Shown piece by piece: positions 22,747-37,952 of a stretch of DNA of 64,000 nt. Location: the NCBI RefSeq assembly GCF_013364215.1, contig NZ_CP054923.1:7006001-7070000 (forward strand), in the 5' to 3' direction. Every line of letters begins with the position of its first letter. Within the stretch, counting starts at the first letter, position 1. The translations under genes and the position numbers were made by a program. Below the pieces are notes generated by a model. The model was not told the DNA's origin, made no database searches, and saw nothing but the letters and a program-made list of their open reading frames with translations. The DNA is from Verrucosispora sp. NA02020. GTDB lineage: Bacteria; Actinomycetota; Actinomycetes; Mycobacteriales; Micromonosporaceae.

Positions 22747-23376
22747 TCAGGCGCTCGCCGCCTCCCCGGCGGCGAGGAACCTGACCCGGTCGGCCTCGGT
22801 GTCGATGTCACCGCCGTCGGCCACGTCGCCGACGGGCACGACCCGGATCTGCTCGACTCGTTCGCGCAGGTAGGGACGGGCACCCACGTCACCGACGGCC
22901 GAGGCGGCGACGCCCACCCAGTGCGCCCGGCCGAGCAGGACCGGATGACCGCGCCCGGTCTGGTAGCCCGCCATCGCGAGCACCTGCGGGGCGGCGAGAC
23001 CGACGAGCCGGCGTACCGCCTCGGGGGTGATGCCCGGCATGTCGACCAGGAGCACCAGCGCGGCCACCGCCGAGGTAGGCATCACCGCGGCGAGACCGGC
23101 ACGCAGGGACGACCCCATCCCGCCGGCCCAGTCCGGATTGACGACCACCGCCGCCCCGGTCAGATCGGCCCGAGCACCCACCGACTCCGCGTCGGCACCG
23201 AGCACCACGCTCACCGAGTCGCACCCGCCGGCACGCAGGGTGGCCACCGCACGCTCCACCAGCAGCCGGCCGTGCACCTCCACCAGCGCCTTCGGTCGCC
23301 CGTAGCGTCGGCCCGCGCCCGCCGCGAGCACCAGCCCGGCGACCGGGGCACCCGGCCCGGGATGCGTCACGTCCAC
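22747..23376 (-). CDS. MocA-like nucleotidyltransferase
   Basis: A 209-residue Rossmann-type NTP transferase: GLVLAAGAGRRYGRPKAL is the nucleotide-binding P-loop-like signature with its Lys, then NPDWAGGMGSSLRAGL and LVLLVDMPGITPEAVRRL with the metal-binding Asp. GYQTGRGHPVLL matches the molybdenum cofactor cytidylyltransferase group (MocA/MobA-like). There are no molybdoenzyme genes nearby, so the cofactor is uncertain. The start ATG at 23376 agrees with the start of homology. Confidence 0.8.
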   Translation of the reverse strand: MDVTHPGPGAPVAGLVLAAGAGRRYGRPKALVEVHGRLLVERAVATLRAGGCDSVSVVLGADAESVGARADLTGAAVVVNPDWAGGMGSSLRAGLAAVMPTSAVAALVLLVDMPGITPEAVRRLVGLAAPQVLAMAGYQTGRGHPVLLGRAHWVGVAASAVGDVGARPYLRERVEQIRVVPVGDVADGGDIDTEADRVRFLAAGEAASA

Positions 23377-23698
23377 CCGCCGACGTTAACACCGGTCGGA
23401 CGGTTTTTCGGTGCCGCCATTGCGCGGTGGACCGATTTCGAATAGCTCCGGGGCAGCCGCCGCAGTACGCGCGAACCACCACGAACCTCAAAGTTTCCTC
23501 AAACACGCAGGTCGACACCGATGCACATTAACCAACGCCTTTAGTTTTGCCTCATCCGATCGGCAGGGCCCCTTCGCCGAACGCCTGCCAGCAGGCGATA
23601 CGTGGCCCACGATGACTGGAAAACGAGGTGAAAGCCGCCCGGAGAACGCCCGGATCGACGCACCGCGCAGCCGAATTCATACAGATGTAGGAGGTCTG
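23377..23698. other. intergenic region, no gene seen
   Basis: 322 bases between divergent genes. It is richer in A+T than its neighbours (for example around 23525-23555) and carries the leader and promoter of the carboxypeptidase. An open frame runs through it in phase with that gene but has no start signal and no signal peptide. Confidence 0.5.
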
Positions 23699-24904
23699 AT
23701 GCATCGTCGCCTTTTGGTGTCGACAACTGTCGCAACAATGTGTGCCGTAACCCTGTTCGCGCCGTCTTCGTCGGCGGAGAACGTGAACGCCAACTGCGGC
23801 AATCTCCCCGGTAATCGATCCGACTCCGGTTGGACCGACTACGAGCAGCTCGGCAAGCGCCTCGACCAGATCGAGGCGACCAGCAACGGCCGGGTCGCCG
23901 TCGACGTCATCGGCACGTCCCACCGGGGCCGGGACATCTACACCGCGCGGGTCGGCACCGGTGACCGCGTACTCCTGATCACGAGCGAGATCCACGGCAA
24001 CGAGAAGACCGGCACCGAGGCCCTGCTCCAGATGCTCAAGACCCTCGGGTCCAGTGGGAGCCCGCAGGCCAAGATGATCCGGGACAACCTGACCATCGTC
24101 GCCGTTCCGAAGTTCAACCCCGACGGTGCGGAGCTGAACCGTCGGCAGAACGACTTCCCGTGGACCGAGGTGGTCGAGAAGTTCCCGCAGCTTGCCGGCA
24201 CGAACGCGCCGTACTACTACAGCAACGGCGCACGCGGCTTCGACGTCAACCGGGACTTCAGCGCGGACCTGACGGCCGAGCCCTCGCCCGCGACGCGGCC
24301 CTCCAACGAGACGCTGCCCGGCATGTACCTGACCAACGAGTCCCGTGCCCTGCGTGACCTCTACGTCAACCTGCGCGACGAGTTCGGCAAGGTCCACGCC
24401 TACGTGGATCTGCACCACATGGGCCCGTGCAACGAGAACATCGGGACCGACCAGTACGTCACGGTGGCGCTGGACTTCCCGCCGCTCGGTTCGGAGGTCG
24501 ACGGCAACCCGAGGTACGCCGACTGGCCGCTGCTCGACCAGGACGCCTCCCGTCGGCACACGCTGGCCGCCGCCCTCGGCATGATGCAGCACGCGGGCAA
24601 CGGCTCCGGTACGGGCTCGCCGTTCTTCGGTGGGGTCAGCCAGTACGTCCACTACCAGGTGTCGGACGGCTACAGCTTCGACCGCGACTACGCCGGGCAG
24701 GCCCGGTCGGCGTTCGCCCTCAACGGCAGCGCGAGCGTCCTGTTCGAGGTGCGCGGCCAGTCCCACGCCTGGGGCCAGAAGCAGAAGGGTCAGCTGACCA
24801 AAGCCGTCGAGGCCGGCATCGTCGGCATCGCCGAGCGGATGGCGGACCGGTCGGTCGACAGCCTGAACGGTGACGACTTCTACGAGCTGCCGAAGTACTG
24901 GTAG
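23699..24904 (+). CDS. secreted M14 zinc carboxypeptidase
   Basis: A 401-residue exported metallopeptidase. The signal peptide ends near SSA-EN (residue 26). Zinc ligands: His and Glu in SEIHGNEKTG, and His in VDLHHMGP. The substrate-binding Arg and Asn are in FDVNRDF, and the catalytic Glu is in VLFEVRGQ. The length and motifs suit the M14 family acting on C-terminal residues of extracellular peptides or peptidoglycan peptides. A strong TAGGAGG 5-6 bases upstream fixes the ATG at 23699. Tandem hairpins follow the stop. Confidence 0.9.
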   Translation: MHRRLLVSTTVATMCAVTLFAPSSSAENVNANCGNLPGNRSDSGWTDYEQLGKRLDQIEATSNGRVAVDVIGTSHRGRDIYTARVGTGDRVLLITSEIHGNEKTGTEALLQMLKTLGSSGSPQAKMIRDNLTIVAVPKFNPDGAELNRRQNDFPWTEVVEKFPQLAGTNAPYYYSNGARGFDVNRDFSADLTAEPSPATRPSNETLPGMYLTNESRALRDLYVNLRDEFGKVHAYVDLHHMGPCNENIGTDQYVTVALDFPPLGSEVDGNPRYADWPLLDQDASRRHTLAAALGMMQHAGNGSGTGSPFFGGVSQYVHYQVSDGYSFDRDYAGQARSAFALNGSASVLFEVRGQSHAWGQKQKGQLTKAVEAGIVGIAERMADRSVDSLNGDDFYELPKYW

Positions 24905-24917
24905 GCATCACCGCAGG

Positions 24918-24945
24918 TCGGTGACCGGGCGCATCCGGTCACCGA
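24918..24945. terminator. hairpin 1 after M14 gene
   Basis: TCGGTGACCGG-gcgcat-CCGGTCACCGA: an 11-bp perfect stem, 13 bases past the stop codon. Confidence 0.65.
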
Positions 24946-24946
24946 G

Positions 24947-24978
24947 CGGGCCCCCTCCCCGGTCGGGAAGGGGGCCCG
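24947..24978. terminator. hairpin 2 between convergent genes
   Basis: CGGGCCCCCT/AGGGGGCCCG: a 10-bp stem with a 12-base loop, directly after hairpin 1 and 20 bases before the opposing gene's stop. Together they probably form a bidirectional terminator. Confidence 0.6.
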
Positions 24979-24998
24979 TCGTCGTCACGGCCGGAGCG

Positions 24999-26621
24999 TC
25001 AGCCGATCGCGTACGCCCGGACGATCGTCACGTCGGTGTAGCCGCCGATGGTGTCGGTGACCCGCGCCCGCAGCGAGACCGCGCCGGACGTCGGGTTGCC
25101 CACCTGGGCGGTCCAGACGCCGTCGATCTTCTTGACCGACACCGAGCGCCAGGTCTTGCCGCCGTCGAAGGACGCCTTGGCGGTGACCGTCTTCACCTTC
25201 GGGTTCTTGCCCAGCTTGGCGTCCGGACCGGCCTTGGGGCGGCTCAGCTTCAACTGGACGTTCGTGCTGCCGCCGGCCTTGGCCCGGTTGTGCAGGTCAA
25301 GCCCGGTGGGCAGCATGGTGAGCGCGTAGACGGGCGCGGTCACCGAGGTGTTCGGCTTCGCCTTGAACCGGTACGTGACGCTGGTCTTCGGCGACAGCAT
25401 CCCGGCCGGGAAGGTGATCTCCGGGTAGTACCGGCTCGCGTCGTTGGTGAGCGTGTACCACCCGCTCTTCTTGACCTTGTACTCAAGGCTGGTCATTTCC
25501 GACTCCCAGCCCCTGTCCTTCTTGGTCTTGACCGTCTTGCCGCCGAACTTCAGCGTCGCGGTCGCCTTGTCACCGCCCTCGACGCTGTCACGCGGGAAGC
25601 CCGGGTCGGCGAACATGTCGTTCAGCGAGTACGACAGCCAGCCGTAGTTGACCTGCGGCAGCCGGGTGGACGGCCCCCAGGCGGACCGGAAGAACCGCAC
25701 GGTCTGCGACTTGCCCGCGCTGACCGTACGTGGGACGAGGTAGCTGCCGACGACCGGTGCGGAACCGTCCTTCGCCTCAGCACGGGCGTGCGCCCTGACG
25801 TACCACTTGCCGGCCGACAGGTGAAGCTTCGTCCGGTACGGCTGTTCGGTGTCGAACAGAAGTCCGTACATCTCGTCGCCGCAGGCACGGTCGGCCGGCT
25901 GCACCGCCAGGTTGCTGAGAGTTCCCGCCGACGGACCGCGCCGGCTCTCCACGTCGACCGTGCCGAGCGAGGACTGCGCGAAGGTCCGGGTCGGGCTGCT
26001 CGGAACGCCGGTCGTGCGGTACTTGACCACGTAGTGGGGTGACGCGCCGCTGTGGTCGACCCAGGACCGCATGGCGGCGAAGGCCAGCCGCTTCGACGAG
26101 TTGGGCACGACGTACAGCCCGCCGCCGAGGTCGGCGGCCCCCACGTGCTCGTACGAGGACTTGCCTACGGTGCAGATCCGGGCCATCGTCCGGATCTCCC
26201 GCCCGGCCGTGTCGATCGCCGGGCTGAGGCCGAGTGAGACCCGCTTGCCCTTGCGGGCGTCCACGGTGGTCTTGCTGGCCCCGGAGACCTTGACCGTGCG
26301 GGCACCGAGGGTCGAGGTCTCCCCGGTGCGGATCGAGGCGAGCACCGCGTAGGTGCCCTTCGGCAGCTTCTTGGCCTTGTTGGACGTGACCGAACGGCGC
26401 TCGCTGGTGGCGAGGTTGACCACGGTCGTGGTGACGGTGACCTTCTTGCCGTTGCGGTCCAGCGTGGTGACGGTCAGCGTGTTGGTCGCCGCGACCGCAG
26501 GTGCGCCGGCACCGAGCAGCAGCGCCGGCACCAGGGCCGACGCGACGGCGGCCCGGGTCATGACGCGGACACGCGAGGACGATCCGGGGCCGGAGGCGGC
26601 CCCGATGAGAGTGGAGAACAA
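24999..26621 (-). CDS. large secreted protein with C-terminal beta domain, function unknown
   Basis: A 540-residue exported protein. The TTG at 26621 has GGGAG 8 bases upstream; the ATG at 26561 is the alternative. The signal peptide ends near AVA-AT. The N-terminal part (about 45-130) is a Thr/Lys-rich beta domain. The middle holds a Cys pair (ARICTVGK, DRACGDEM). The last ~110 residues (KAGGSTNVQLKLS, KASFDGGKTWRSV, VSLRARVTDTIGGYTDV) match the beta-sandwich domain often found at the end of actinobacterial secreted subtilases. No protease motif is present. Repeated Lys-Thr use suggests extracellular binding. Confidence 0.65.
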   Translation of the reverse strand: MFSTLIGAASGPGSSSRVRVMTRAAVASALVPALLLGAGAPAVAATNTLTVTTLDRNGKKVTVTTTVVNLATSERRSVTSNKAKKLPKGTYAVLASIRTGETSTLGARTVKVSGASKTTVDARKGKRVSLGLSPAIDTAGREIRTMARICTVGKSSYEHVGAADLGGGLYVVPNSSKRLAFAAMRSWVDHSGASPHYVVKYRTTGVPSSPTRTFAQSSLGTVDVESRRGPSAGTLSNLAVQPADRACGDEMYGLLFDTEQPYRTKLHLSAGKWYVRAHARAEAKDGSAPVVGSYLVPRTVSAGKSQTVRFFRSAWGPSTRLPQVNYGWLSYSLNDMFADPGFPRDSVEGGDKATATLKFGGKTVKTKKDRGWESEMTSLEYKVKKSGWYTLTNDASRYYPEITFPAGMLSPKTSVTYRFKAKPNTSVTAPVYALTMLPTGLDLHNRAKAGGSTNVQLKLSRPKAGPDAKLGKNPKVKTVTAKASFDGGKTWRSVSVKKIDGVWTAQVGNPTSGAVSLRARVTDTIGGYTDVTIVRAYAIG

Positions 26622-26725
26622 TCCAGGAACTCCCGTGAGTGGAAGCCGATCCCGCAGTACGACAACGGCGGGAAAGCTGATGCTAGATCACATTCGCCGC
26701 CCGCACCGTCCCCCCGACAGCCTTG

Positions 26726-27418
26726 TCAGGGCAGGCCGATCAGGTCGGCCATCCGGCGCATCTGGTGGTCGAAGTACTCGTCCCGTGCGGTGATCAGGCC
26801 GTCGAGCTGGCCGAAGAGTTCGAAGCTGACGGCACCGAAGCAGTGGATCCAGCCGACGGAGCCCCTGGCCAGCAGGGTTTCGGGCAGCCCGGCGAAGAGT
26901 CGATCCCGCACGGCGGCGAAGTCGGCGTGGACCGGACCGGGCAGTTCGTCCGGGCCCGGATCGGCCAGGACGCCGGCCGTGAAGCCGTCGAGCAGGATCC
27001 GGATCAGGGTGGTCGGGGTCCGGGACGCCGCCACGATGGTCTCCTGCGGTGCGGCGTACCCGGGGACCGGACTGCCGAACAGCAGGGCGTACTCGGCCGG
27101 GTGGGCCAGCGCCCAGCGGCGTACCGCATGACAGACGGCGAGCCATCGGCCGCGCAGGTCGGTGCGGGCGGTGACCTCGGCGTCGGCCCCCTCGGCCGCG
27201 TCGCCGAGTGCCTGGTAGCCGTCGAGGATCAGCGCGGTGAGCAGCTCGTCGCGGCTCGGGAAGTAGCGGTAGATCGCCGAGGAGACCATCCCCATGTCCC
27301 GGGCGACGGCACGCAGGGACAGGTTCGCCCCCTCTGCGGCGAGGTGGCGGCGGGCGATCGTCTTGATCTCGTTGATCATCTCGGCTCGGGCCCTGGCCCG
27401 GATGGTGGCGGCAGGCAT
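26726..27418 (-). CDS. TetR-family repressor (WHG C-terminal type), divergent from epimerase
   Basis: A 230-residue regulator. The helix-turn-helix is at about residues 12-62 (NEIKTIARRHLAAEGANLSLRAVARDMGMVSSAIYRYFPSRDELLTALI). The C-terminal domain has the TetR_C_13/WHG pattern near its end (GWIHCFGAVSFELFGQ). The ATG at 27418 is taken; the upstream 25 codons run through one of the palindromes and look non-coding. It is divergent from the NAD-dependent epimerase-like gene, with two copies of a GAGAGCACTGCTCT palindrome between. Confidence 0.85.
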   Translation of the reverse strand: MPAATIRARARAEMINEIKTIARRHLAAEGANLSLRAVARDMGMVSSAIYRYFPSRDELLTALILDGYQALGDAAEGADAEVTARTDLRGRWLAVCHAVRRWALAHPAEYALLFGSPVPGYAAPQETIVAASRTPTTLIRILLDGFTAGVLADPGPDELPGPVHADFAAVRDRLFAGLPETLLARGSVGWIHCFGAVSFELFGQLDGLITARDEYFDHQMRRMADLIGLP

Positions 27419-27441
27419 GCCAGAGAGTGTCGCACACATTC

Positions 27442-27456
27442 GAGAGCACTGCTCTT
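27442..27456. promoter_or_regulatory. TetR operator A
   Basis: GAGAGCA-c-TGCTCTT, one mismatch from a perfect 15-bp palindrome, 24 bases upstream of the TetR start. Confidence 0.7.
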
Positions 27457-27495
27457 GACGAAAGCCGTCGCCATGGGTGAGCATTGGTCTCAACA

Positions 27496-27510
27496 GAGAG
27501 CACTGCTCTC
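27496..27510. promoter_or_regulatory. TetR operator B
   Basis: GAGAGCA-c-TGCTCTC, a perfect 15-bp palindrome 54 bp from operator A and 20 bases before the epimerase-like start. Confidence 0.72.
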
Positions 27511-27529
27511 AATACGAGGGGAGACTTCG

Positions 27530-28495
27530 ATGGCCGTTCACCTGATCGTCGGCGCCGGCATGGTCGGCTCGACCACCGCGCGACTGCTCGCCACGCGTGG
27601 CGAGCAGGTCCGGATCGTCAGCCGGTCCGGGCGGGGCCCGATCCACGCCCGGATCGAGCGGATCGCCGCCGACGCCACGGACGCCGACCGGCTCAGCGAG
27701 CTCGCGCAGGGCGCCACCGCCGTCTACAACTGCCTCAATCCGGCCTACCACCGCTGGCTCACCGACTGGCCGCCGATGGCCGACGCGCTGCTCACCGCCG
27801 CCGAGCGGTCCGGCGCGCCACTGGTGATCGCCGGCTGCCTCTACGGGTACGGCGAGGTCAGCGGGCCGATGACCGAACAGACTCCGCTCGCCGCCACGCA
27901 CCCCAAGCTACGGATGCGCGCCGACATGTGGCGCGACGCCCTCGCCGCCCAGCGCGCCGGGCGCCTGCACGCCGCGACCGAGGTACGCGCCAGCGACTAC
28001 CTCCAGGCGCAGTCGATCCTCACCCTCTTCCTCGGTCAGCCGCTGCTCGCCGGACGCCGTGCCGTCGTCCCCGCCCCGCTCGACGTGCCGCACACCTGGA
28101 CCTCGATCAACGACGTGGCGGCCATGCTGGTCACCGCCGCCACCGACGAGCGGGCCTGGAACCGCCCCTGGCACGTGCCCAGTGCGGCGCCGATGACGAT
28201 CCGGCAGCTCACCACCCGCCTCACCGAGCTGGCCGGGGTGCCCGCGCCGAAGCTCACCAGCATTCCCGCACCGGTCTTCCGGGCCGCCGGTCTCTTCGCC
28301 CCGATGCTGCGCGAGTTCCAGACCACGGCATACCAGTTCGCGCGGCCGTTCGTGCTGGACTCCTCGGCCGCCGCCACCACGTTCGGGCTGCGTCCCCAGC
28401 CCATCGACGAGGCGCTGCGCGAGGCGATCACGCTGCTGCGCGAAGCACCGGGTACGAGCGCCGGCACCGCTGCGCCCTTCCCGACCGCCGCCTGA
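27530..28495 (+). CDS. NAD(P)-dependent epimerase/reductase-like protein
   Basis: A 321-residue atypical SDR: VGAGMVGSTTARLLATRG gives the dinucleotide site (GxGxxG form), then AVYNCLNPAY, VIAGCLYGYGE and EVRASDYLQ. There is no clear YxxxK; the Tyr of LYGYG and the Arg/Lys of LRMRADMWRD stand where the catalytic pair would be. This fits the NAD-epimerase group used for nucleotide-sugar or secondary metabolites, or a non-catalytic NmrA-like role. Start ATG at 27530 with GAGGGGAG upstream. It is very likely repressed by the adjacent TetR. Confidence 0.75.
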   Translation: MAVHLIVGAGMVGSTTARLLATRGEQVRIVSRSGRGPIHARIERIAADATDADRLSELAQGATAVYNCLNPAYHRWLTDWPPMADALLTAAERSGAPLVIAGCLYGYGEVSGPMTEQTPLAATHPKLRMRADMWRDALAAQRAGRLHAATEVRASDYLQAQSILTLFLGQPLLAGRRAVVPAPLDVPHTWTSINDVAAMLVTAATDERAWNRPWHVPSAAPMTIRQLTTRLTELAGVPAPKLTSIPAPVFRAAGLFAPMLREFQTTAYQFARPFVLDSSAAATTFGLRPQPIDEALREAITLLREAPGTSAGTAAPFPTAA

Positions 28496-28569
28496 CGACG
28501 ACACCGCATCTGACGAGCGCCGTCGGCTCGCCGCGTACCGCTGAGCTGCTCCCGCACCACGCCGAGACG

Positions 28570-28603
28570 CGAGAAGCGGTGGTCTGAGGACCACCGCTTC
28601 TCG
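28570..28603. terminator. bidirectional terminator hairpin
   Basis: CGAGAAGCGGTGGT-ctgagg-ACCACCGCTTCTCG: a 14-bp perfect stem with a 6-base loop, between the convergent epimerase-like and acyltransferase genes. Confidence 0.8.
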
Positions 28604-28636
28604 CTGCTCCCGGCGCGGCCGGAGCCCTCCCGACCG

Positions 28637-29842
28637 TCAGGAGACCGGCAGGGTCTGCCGGGTCTCCGCGTCGCGGTCGACGCGACTGCGGGCGCGCACG
28701 CTCTCGGTCTTGAAGCGCAGGGCGGGACGTTCCACCAGGTGCCAGGAGGGTACGGCGAACGCCAGGGTGCCGAGGATGCTCAGCACGGTGTAGCCGAACA
28801 TCCCGAACTCGGCGCCGCCGACCAGGGCGATGACCTGCTGCACCGGGAAGCCGTAGATGTAGAGGCCGTAGGTGTAGTCGTGCCGTCGGCTGATCCTGGA
28901 CAGCTGCTTCGGCAGCGCCACCGCGGCGTAGAGCACCACGTAGGCGAAGGCCGGCAGGCCGACGGCGAAGAAGCCGCCCTTGAGCAGCGAGCCGGTCAGC
29001 ACGACGCCGGCCAGTGCGGCCCACACGCCGTTGACCGGGATGCGGTGTGCGTAGAGACGTGCGGCCGTACCGAGCAGGAAGAGGAAGCCGAGCATCAGCG
29101 TCCAGTCGGCGGCGAAGGCACCGATCAGCGGGAACGGGCCGATCGCGCCGTGCTGCGGCGGGCGTGCGGTGATGGTCGGTCCGTTCAGGAAGTCCCACAG
29201 GACCAGCGCGTAGCAGATGACCGTCAACAGCAGGACGGCACGCGGCGACCGGCGCAGGACCGCGGTCATCATCAGCAGGGCCACCACGCCGTAGAACGCC
29301 AGGTCGTACCGGAGGGTCCAGAGCGAGCCGTCGAACGCGCTCGGACCTCCGCCGAGCCGCCCGTACGGGGTGTCGGCGAGCAGGCCGGAGATCGGGAACT
29401 GCTCCATCGACGCGAGGACGTTCGTGGTGACGTAGTCGAACGGGCCCTCCGGGTGTCCCCAGAAGCCATCGAGGCTGCCGTTCTCGTAGATCGCCACCAG
29501 CGGCGCGATGACGAAGGCCGTGACCAGCAGGCAGACCCACAGGCCGGGAAGCACCCGCAGCGCGCGGGCGCGGATGTACTGCGGCAGGGACGAGCGCAAC
29601 GCGCTGTCGGTGATGAGGAACCCGGAGATCAGGAAGAAGCCGTAGAGGGACATCGTGCCGATGTCGCTCTGCCCCGCGAAGAGGCCCGTGCCGAGGTTTC
29701 CCACCCCGAACCCGATCGGCCCGGAGTGGGCGATGATCACACCGCACGCCATCGCCAGACGCAGCGCGCCGAACGCGTTGTGCCGGGCCGAGTATCTGTC
29801 TTGCAGCGTCGGCGAGCGCCCTTCGTTGAACCACGCCTGCAC
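28637..29842 (-). CDS. acyltransferase-3 family membrane protein
   Basis: A 401-residue integral membrane O-acyltransferase (OafA/YrhL family) with about ten helices. It has FGALRLAMACGVIIAHSGP with the catalytic His, LYGFFLISGFLIT and FDGSLWTLRYDLAFYG, the usual family landmarks. It probably adds an acetyl or other acyl group to a cell-envelope glycan or exported product. Start: GTG 29842, with GGGAG 7 bases upstream. Earlier in-frame codons to 30352 cover Pro/Arg-rich non-coding sequence. A second gene of the family lies upstream on the same strand. Confidence 0.85.
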   Translation of the reverse strand: MQAWFNEGRSPTLQDRYSARHNAFGALRLAMACGVIIAHSGPIGFGVGNLGTGLFAGQSDIGTMSLYGFFLISGFLITDSALRSSLPQYIRARALRVLPGLWVCLLVTAFVIAPLVAIYENGSLDGFWGHPEGPFDYVTTNVLASMEQFPISGLLADTPYGRLGGGPSAFDGSLWTLRYDLAFYGVVALLMMTAVLRRSPRAVLLLTVICYALVLWDFLNGPTITARPPQHGAIGPFPLIGAFAADWTLMLGFLFLLGTAARLYAHRIPVNGVWAALAGVVLTGSLLKGGFFAVGLPAFAYVVLYAAVALPKQLSRISRRHDYTYGLYIYGFPVQQVIALVGGAEFGMFGYTVLSILGTLAFAVPSWHLVERPALRFKTESVRARSRVDRDAETRQTLPVS

Positions 29843-30453
29843 GTGAGGACTCCCTTGAGGACCAATCCGGACGGTGGTCGAGTCGTCGTGCCGACCGCCG
29901 CATGTGACACATGCAGTATCGGCACTTTTAAGCCTTATATTTTGATTTTCATGATTTGTCCACTCTGCACCGTTTTGCCGGGTCGTCGGGCGACCGGGCT
30001 GACGTCGGCGGACGGCCGGGCCGACCGGCGGGCAGCGGGCCTGCGGAGCAGGCCGCACCACGGCCGCCAGCGGCGGTCGTGGTCGACTCGCACCACGACC
30101 GCCGCTGGGCAGATGTCCGAGCAGACCGTCGACCACCGTCCACAGTGCCCCGCCGGTCGACGGACCGGCGCAGGCGCGGGTCACCTCCGGGCGGAGCCCG
30201 AACGCGGGGTGGCGACCTCGGCGGCGGGTACCCGGATGCTGTCCGGAATCGGCCGGCTCGTGTCGTACTCCTCGGGTCCACGAGGAGACGGCGAGATCAG
30301 AGGTCGTCCCGTGCCCACCGGTCGGGTGCCGACCAGGTGCGGGACCGCCCACGACGTTCGACTTCTCGTACGCGGCTCAGCATGGCACCGCCAAATCGGA
30401 CAAGAAGGACTAAATGCCCCAGGTAGCCCGGAAGGCTGAATCCGCCGTGAGGG
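29843..30453. other. 611-bp intergenic region with AT-rich promoter patch and strong hairpin
   Basis: Between two same-strand acyltransferase genes. The part at about 29905-29985 (containing TTTTAAGCCTTATATTTTG) is strikingly AT-rich for this genome and is the likely promoter or horizontally acquired upstream element of the 28.6-29.8 kb gene. The rest is GC-rich and includes the hairpin at 30067-30108. No supported gene was found in any frame. Confidence 0.5.
30067..30108. terminator. long perfect hairpin downstream of second acyltransferase
   Basis: A 17-bp perfect stem (CCAGCGGCGGTCGTGGT paired with ACCACGACCGCCGCTGG) with an 8-base loop. It lies about 350 bases after the upstream gene's stop. 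It is likely a terminator or an RNA-stability element. Confidence 0.6.
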
Positions 30454-36900
<6,447 letters not shown>

Positions 36901-36917
36901 CTGCCTGCCCCCGGCTC

Positions 36918-37214
36918 TCAGGTCGACTCGGTCCGCTTCCAGGTAAGGGTGACCGTCAAGCTCGCCTCACCGTCAGCCTCGACGAGCAGGCCGGTCAGCT
37001 TGCCAGCCTTGGCCGTCAACGCCAGCCCGAACTCAACACTCGCCTCCGACGGCTTGACCCTCTCCCACACCTGCCCCAACTCCCCGGCGATAGCCTCAAC
37101 CGTGTCCCGGACACCATCGAACGACAACGCCCGATCCACGGCGACGTTCTGCGGACCACCACCCTCGGCGAGCTTGACGAAGAACTCCGACCCACCCGCC
37201 TCAACCCGCGCCAC
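36918..37214 (-). CDS. trypco1-type (CU044_2847 family) protein
   Basis: About 98 residues from GTG 37214. It has a beta-rich front (ARVEAGGSEFFVKLAEGG), then a helix (FDGVRDTVEAIAGELGQVWERV), then the family tail ASVEFGLALTAKAGKLTGLLVEADGEASLTVTLTWKR. This is the trypsin-co-occurring domain 1 pattern described in conflict systems. It lies 17 bases upstream of the trypsin-like gene in the same orientation. Alternative GTG 37229 or ATG 37325 would lengthen it. Its role is probably to sense or regulate the peptidase; that is inference from the known association. Confidence 0.7.
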   Translation of the reverse strand: MARVEAGGSEFFVKLAEGGGPQNVAVDRALSFDGVRDTVEAIAGELGQVWERVKPSEASVEFGLALTAKAGKLTGLLVEADGEASLTVTLTWKRTEST

Positions 37215-37753
37215 CTGTCCCGCCCGCACCCACAGCCCCTTCCAGTCCGCCGTACCGGCACGTAACCACCCCACGTCCAACGTGGTAGCGCGGCACGAGA
37301 AGTCTCGTTCGGCCACACCCAGCACGCAACTTCCGCACCAGCCATGGTCAGAACTACGACAGCAGTTTCACGTCAGACCACTCATCCGCTCATCGGCAGA
37401 TCCGGATGCCCCCAAGGCCTCGACGAGATCGTCGTCATTGGTGGCGGCCCCAGGCCCACCACCTCGCACCACAACGCAAAGCCGCGCCGGTCCGACTCGA
37501 CGGCAAGATGCGGAACTGCGGCCTCAACCACCCCGCCCTCCACGCATTCGATCAATTTCGTGGATTGATTGAGGAAGGGTGGAAGTTCGGCATCGTCAAG
37601 CTCGCACGGACCCGACCGGACGCCCCCGGACAGTCCGACACGCAGGGGATGCTCGTCGCACGAGCAGCCACCGAGCAGCCAACCGTCCCTCATGGACAGA
37701 AACAGACAAGGCCCTGACCGCCGTTATGGCAGGTCAGAGCCTTGTCGATCTTG
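37215..37753. other. 539-bp region without a supported gene
   Basis: This lies between the trypco1-type gene and tRNA-Arg. Open frames exist on both strands (for example minus 37382-37693, 103 residues) but none has a ribosome site or recognisable motif. The right end holds the tRNA terminator. It probably contains the promoter of the conflict operon. Confidence 0.4.
37707..37744 (-). terminator. terminator of tRNA-Arg
   Basis: On the minus strand: CAAGGCTCTGACC / GGTCAGGGCCTTG (one G-T pair), 12-base loop, then a T-rich run (TCTGTTTCTG). It starts 10 bases after the tRNA 3' end. Confidence 0.75.
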
Positions 37754-37826
37754 TGCGCCCGAAGGGACTCGAACCCCTAACCTTCTGATCCGTAGTCAGA
37801 TGCTCTATCCGTTGAGCTACGGGCGC
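37754..37826 (-). tRNA. tRNA-Arg (anticodon ACG)
   Basis: A 73-nt cloverleaf: acceptor GCGCCCG/CGGGCGC with discriminator A, D arm GCTC..GAGC, anticodon arm TCTGA-CTACGGA-TCAGA giving anticodon ACG, T arm AGGGG-TTCGAGT-CCCTT. No CCA encoded. Confidence 0.95.
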
Positions 37827-37861
37827 TGGTGCTCGGCCAGTCTACACACCCGGCCTTCGCG

Positions 37862-37952
37862 CGGAGACTCCGGGATTCGAACCCGGGAGGGGCTTTAAGA
37901 CCCCAACCGCATTAGCAGTGCGGCGCCATAGACCAGACTAGGCGAAGTCTCC
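37862..37952 (-). tRNA. tRNA-Ser (anticodon GCT)
   Basis: A 91-nt class II tRNA with a long variable arm: acceptor GGAGACT/AGTCTCC with discriminator G, anticodon arm CCGCA-CTGCTAA-TGCGG giving GCT, T arm CCGGG-TTCGAAT-CCCGG. It lies 35 bases upstream of tRNA-Arg on the same strand and is probably co-transcribed with it. Confidence 0.95.

Noticed and set aside
37382..37693. 103-residue minus-strand frame next to tRNA-Arg
   Set aside because: No ribosome site, no recognised domain, and an equally long frame lies on the other strand. Could be a real orphan gene; left out.
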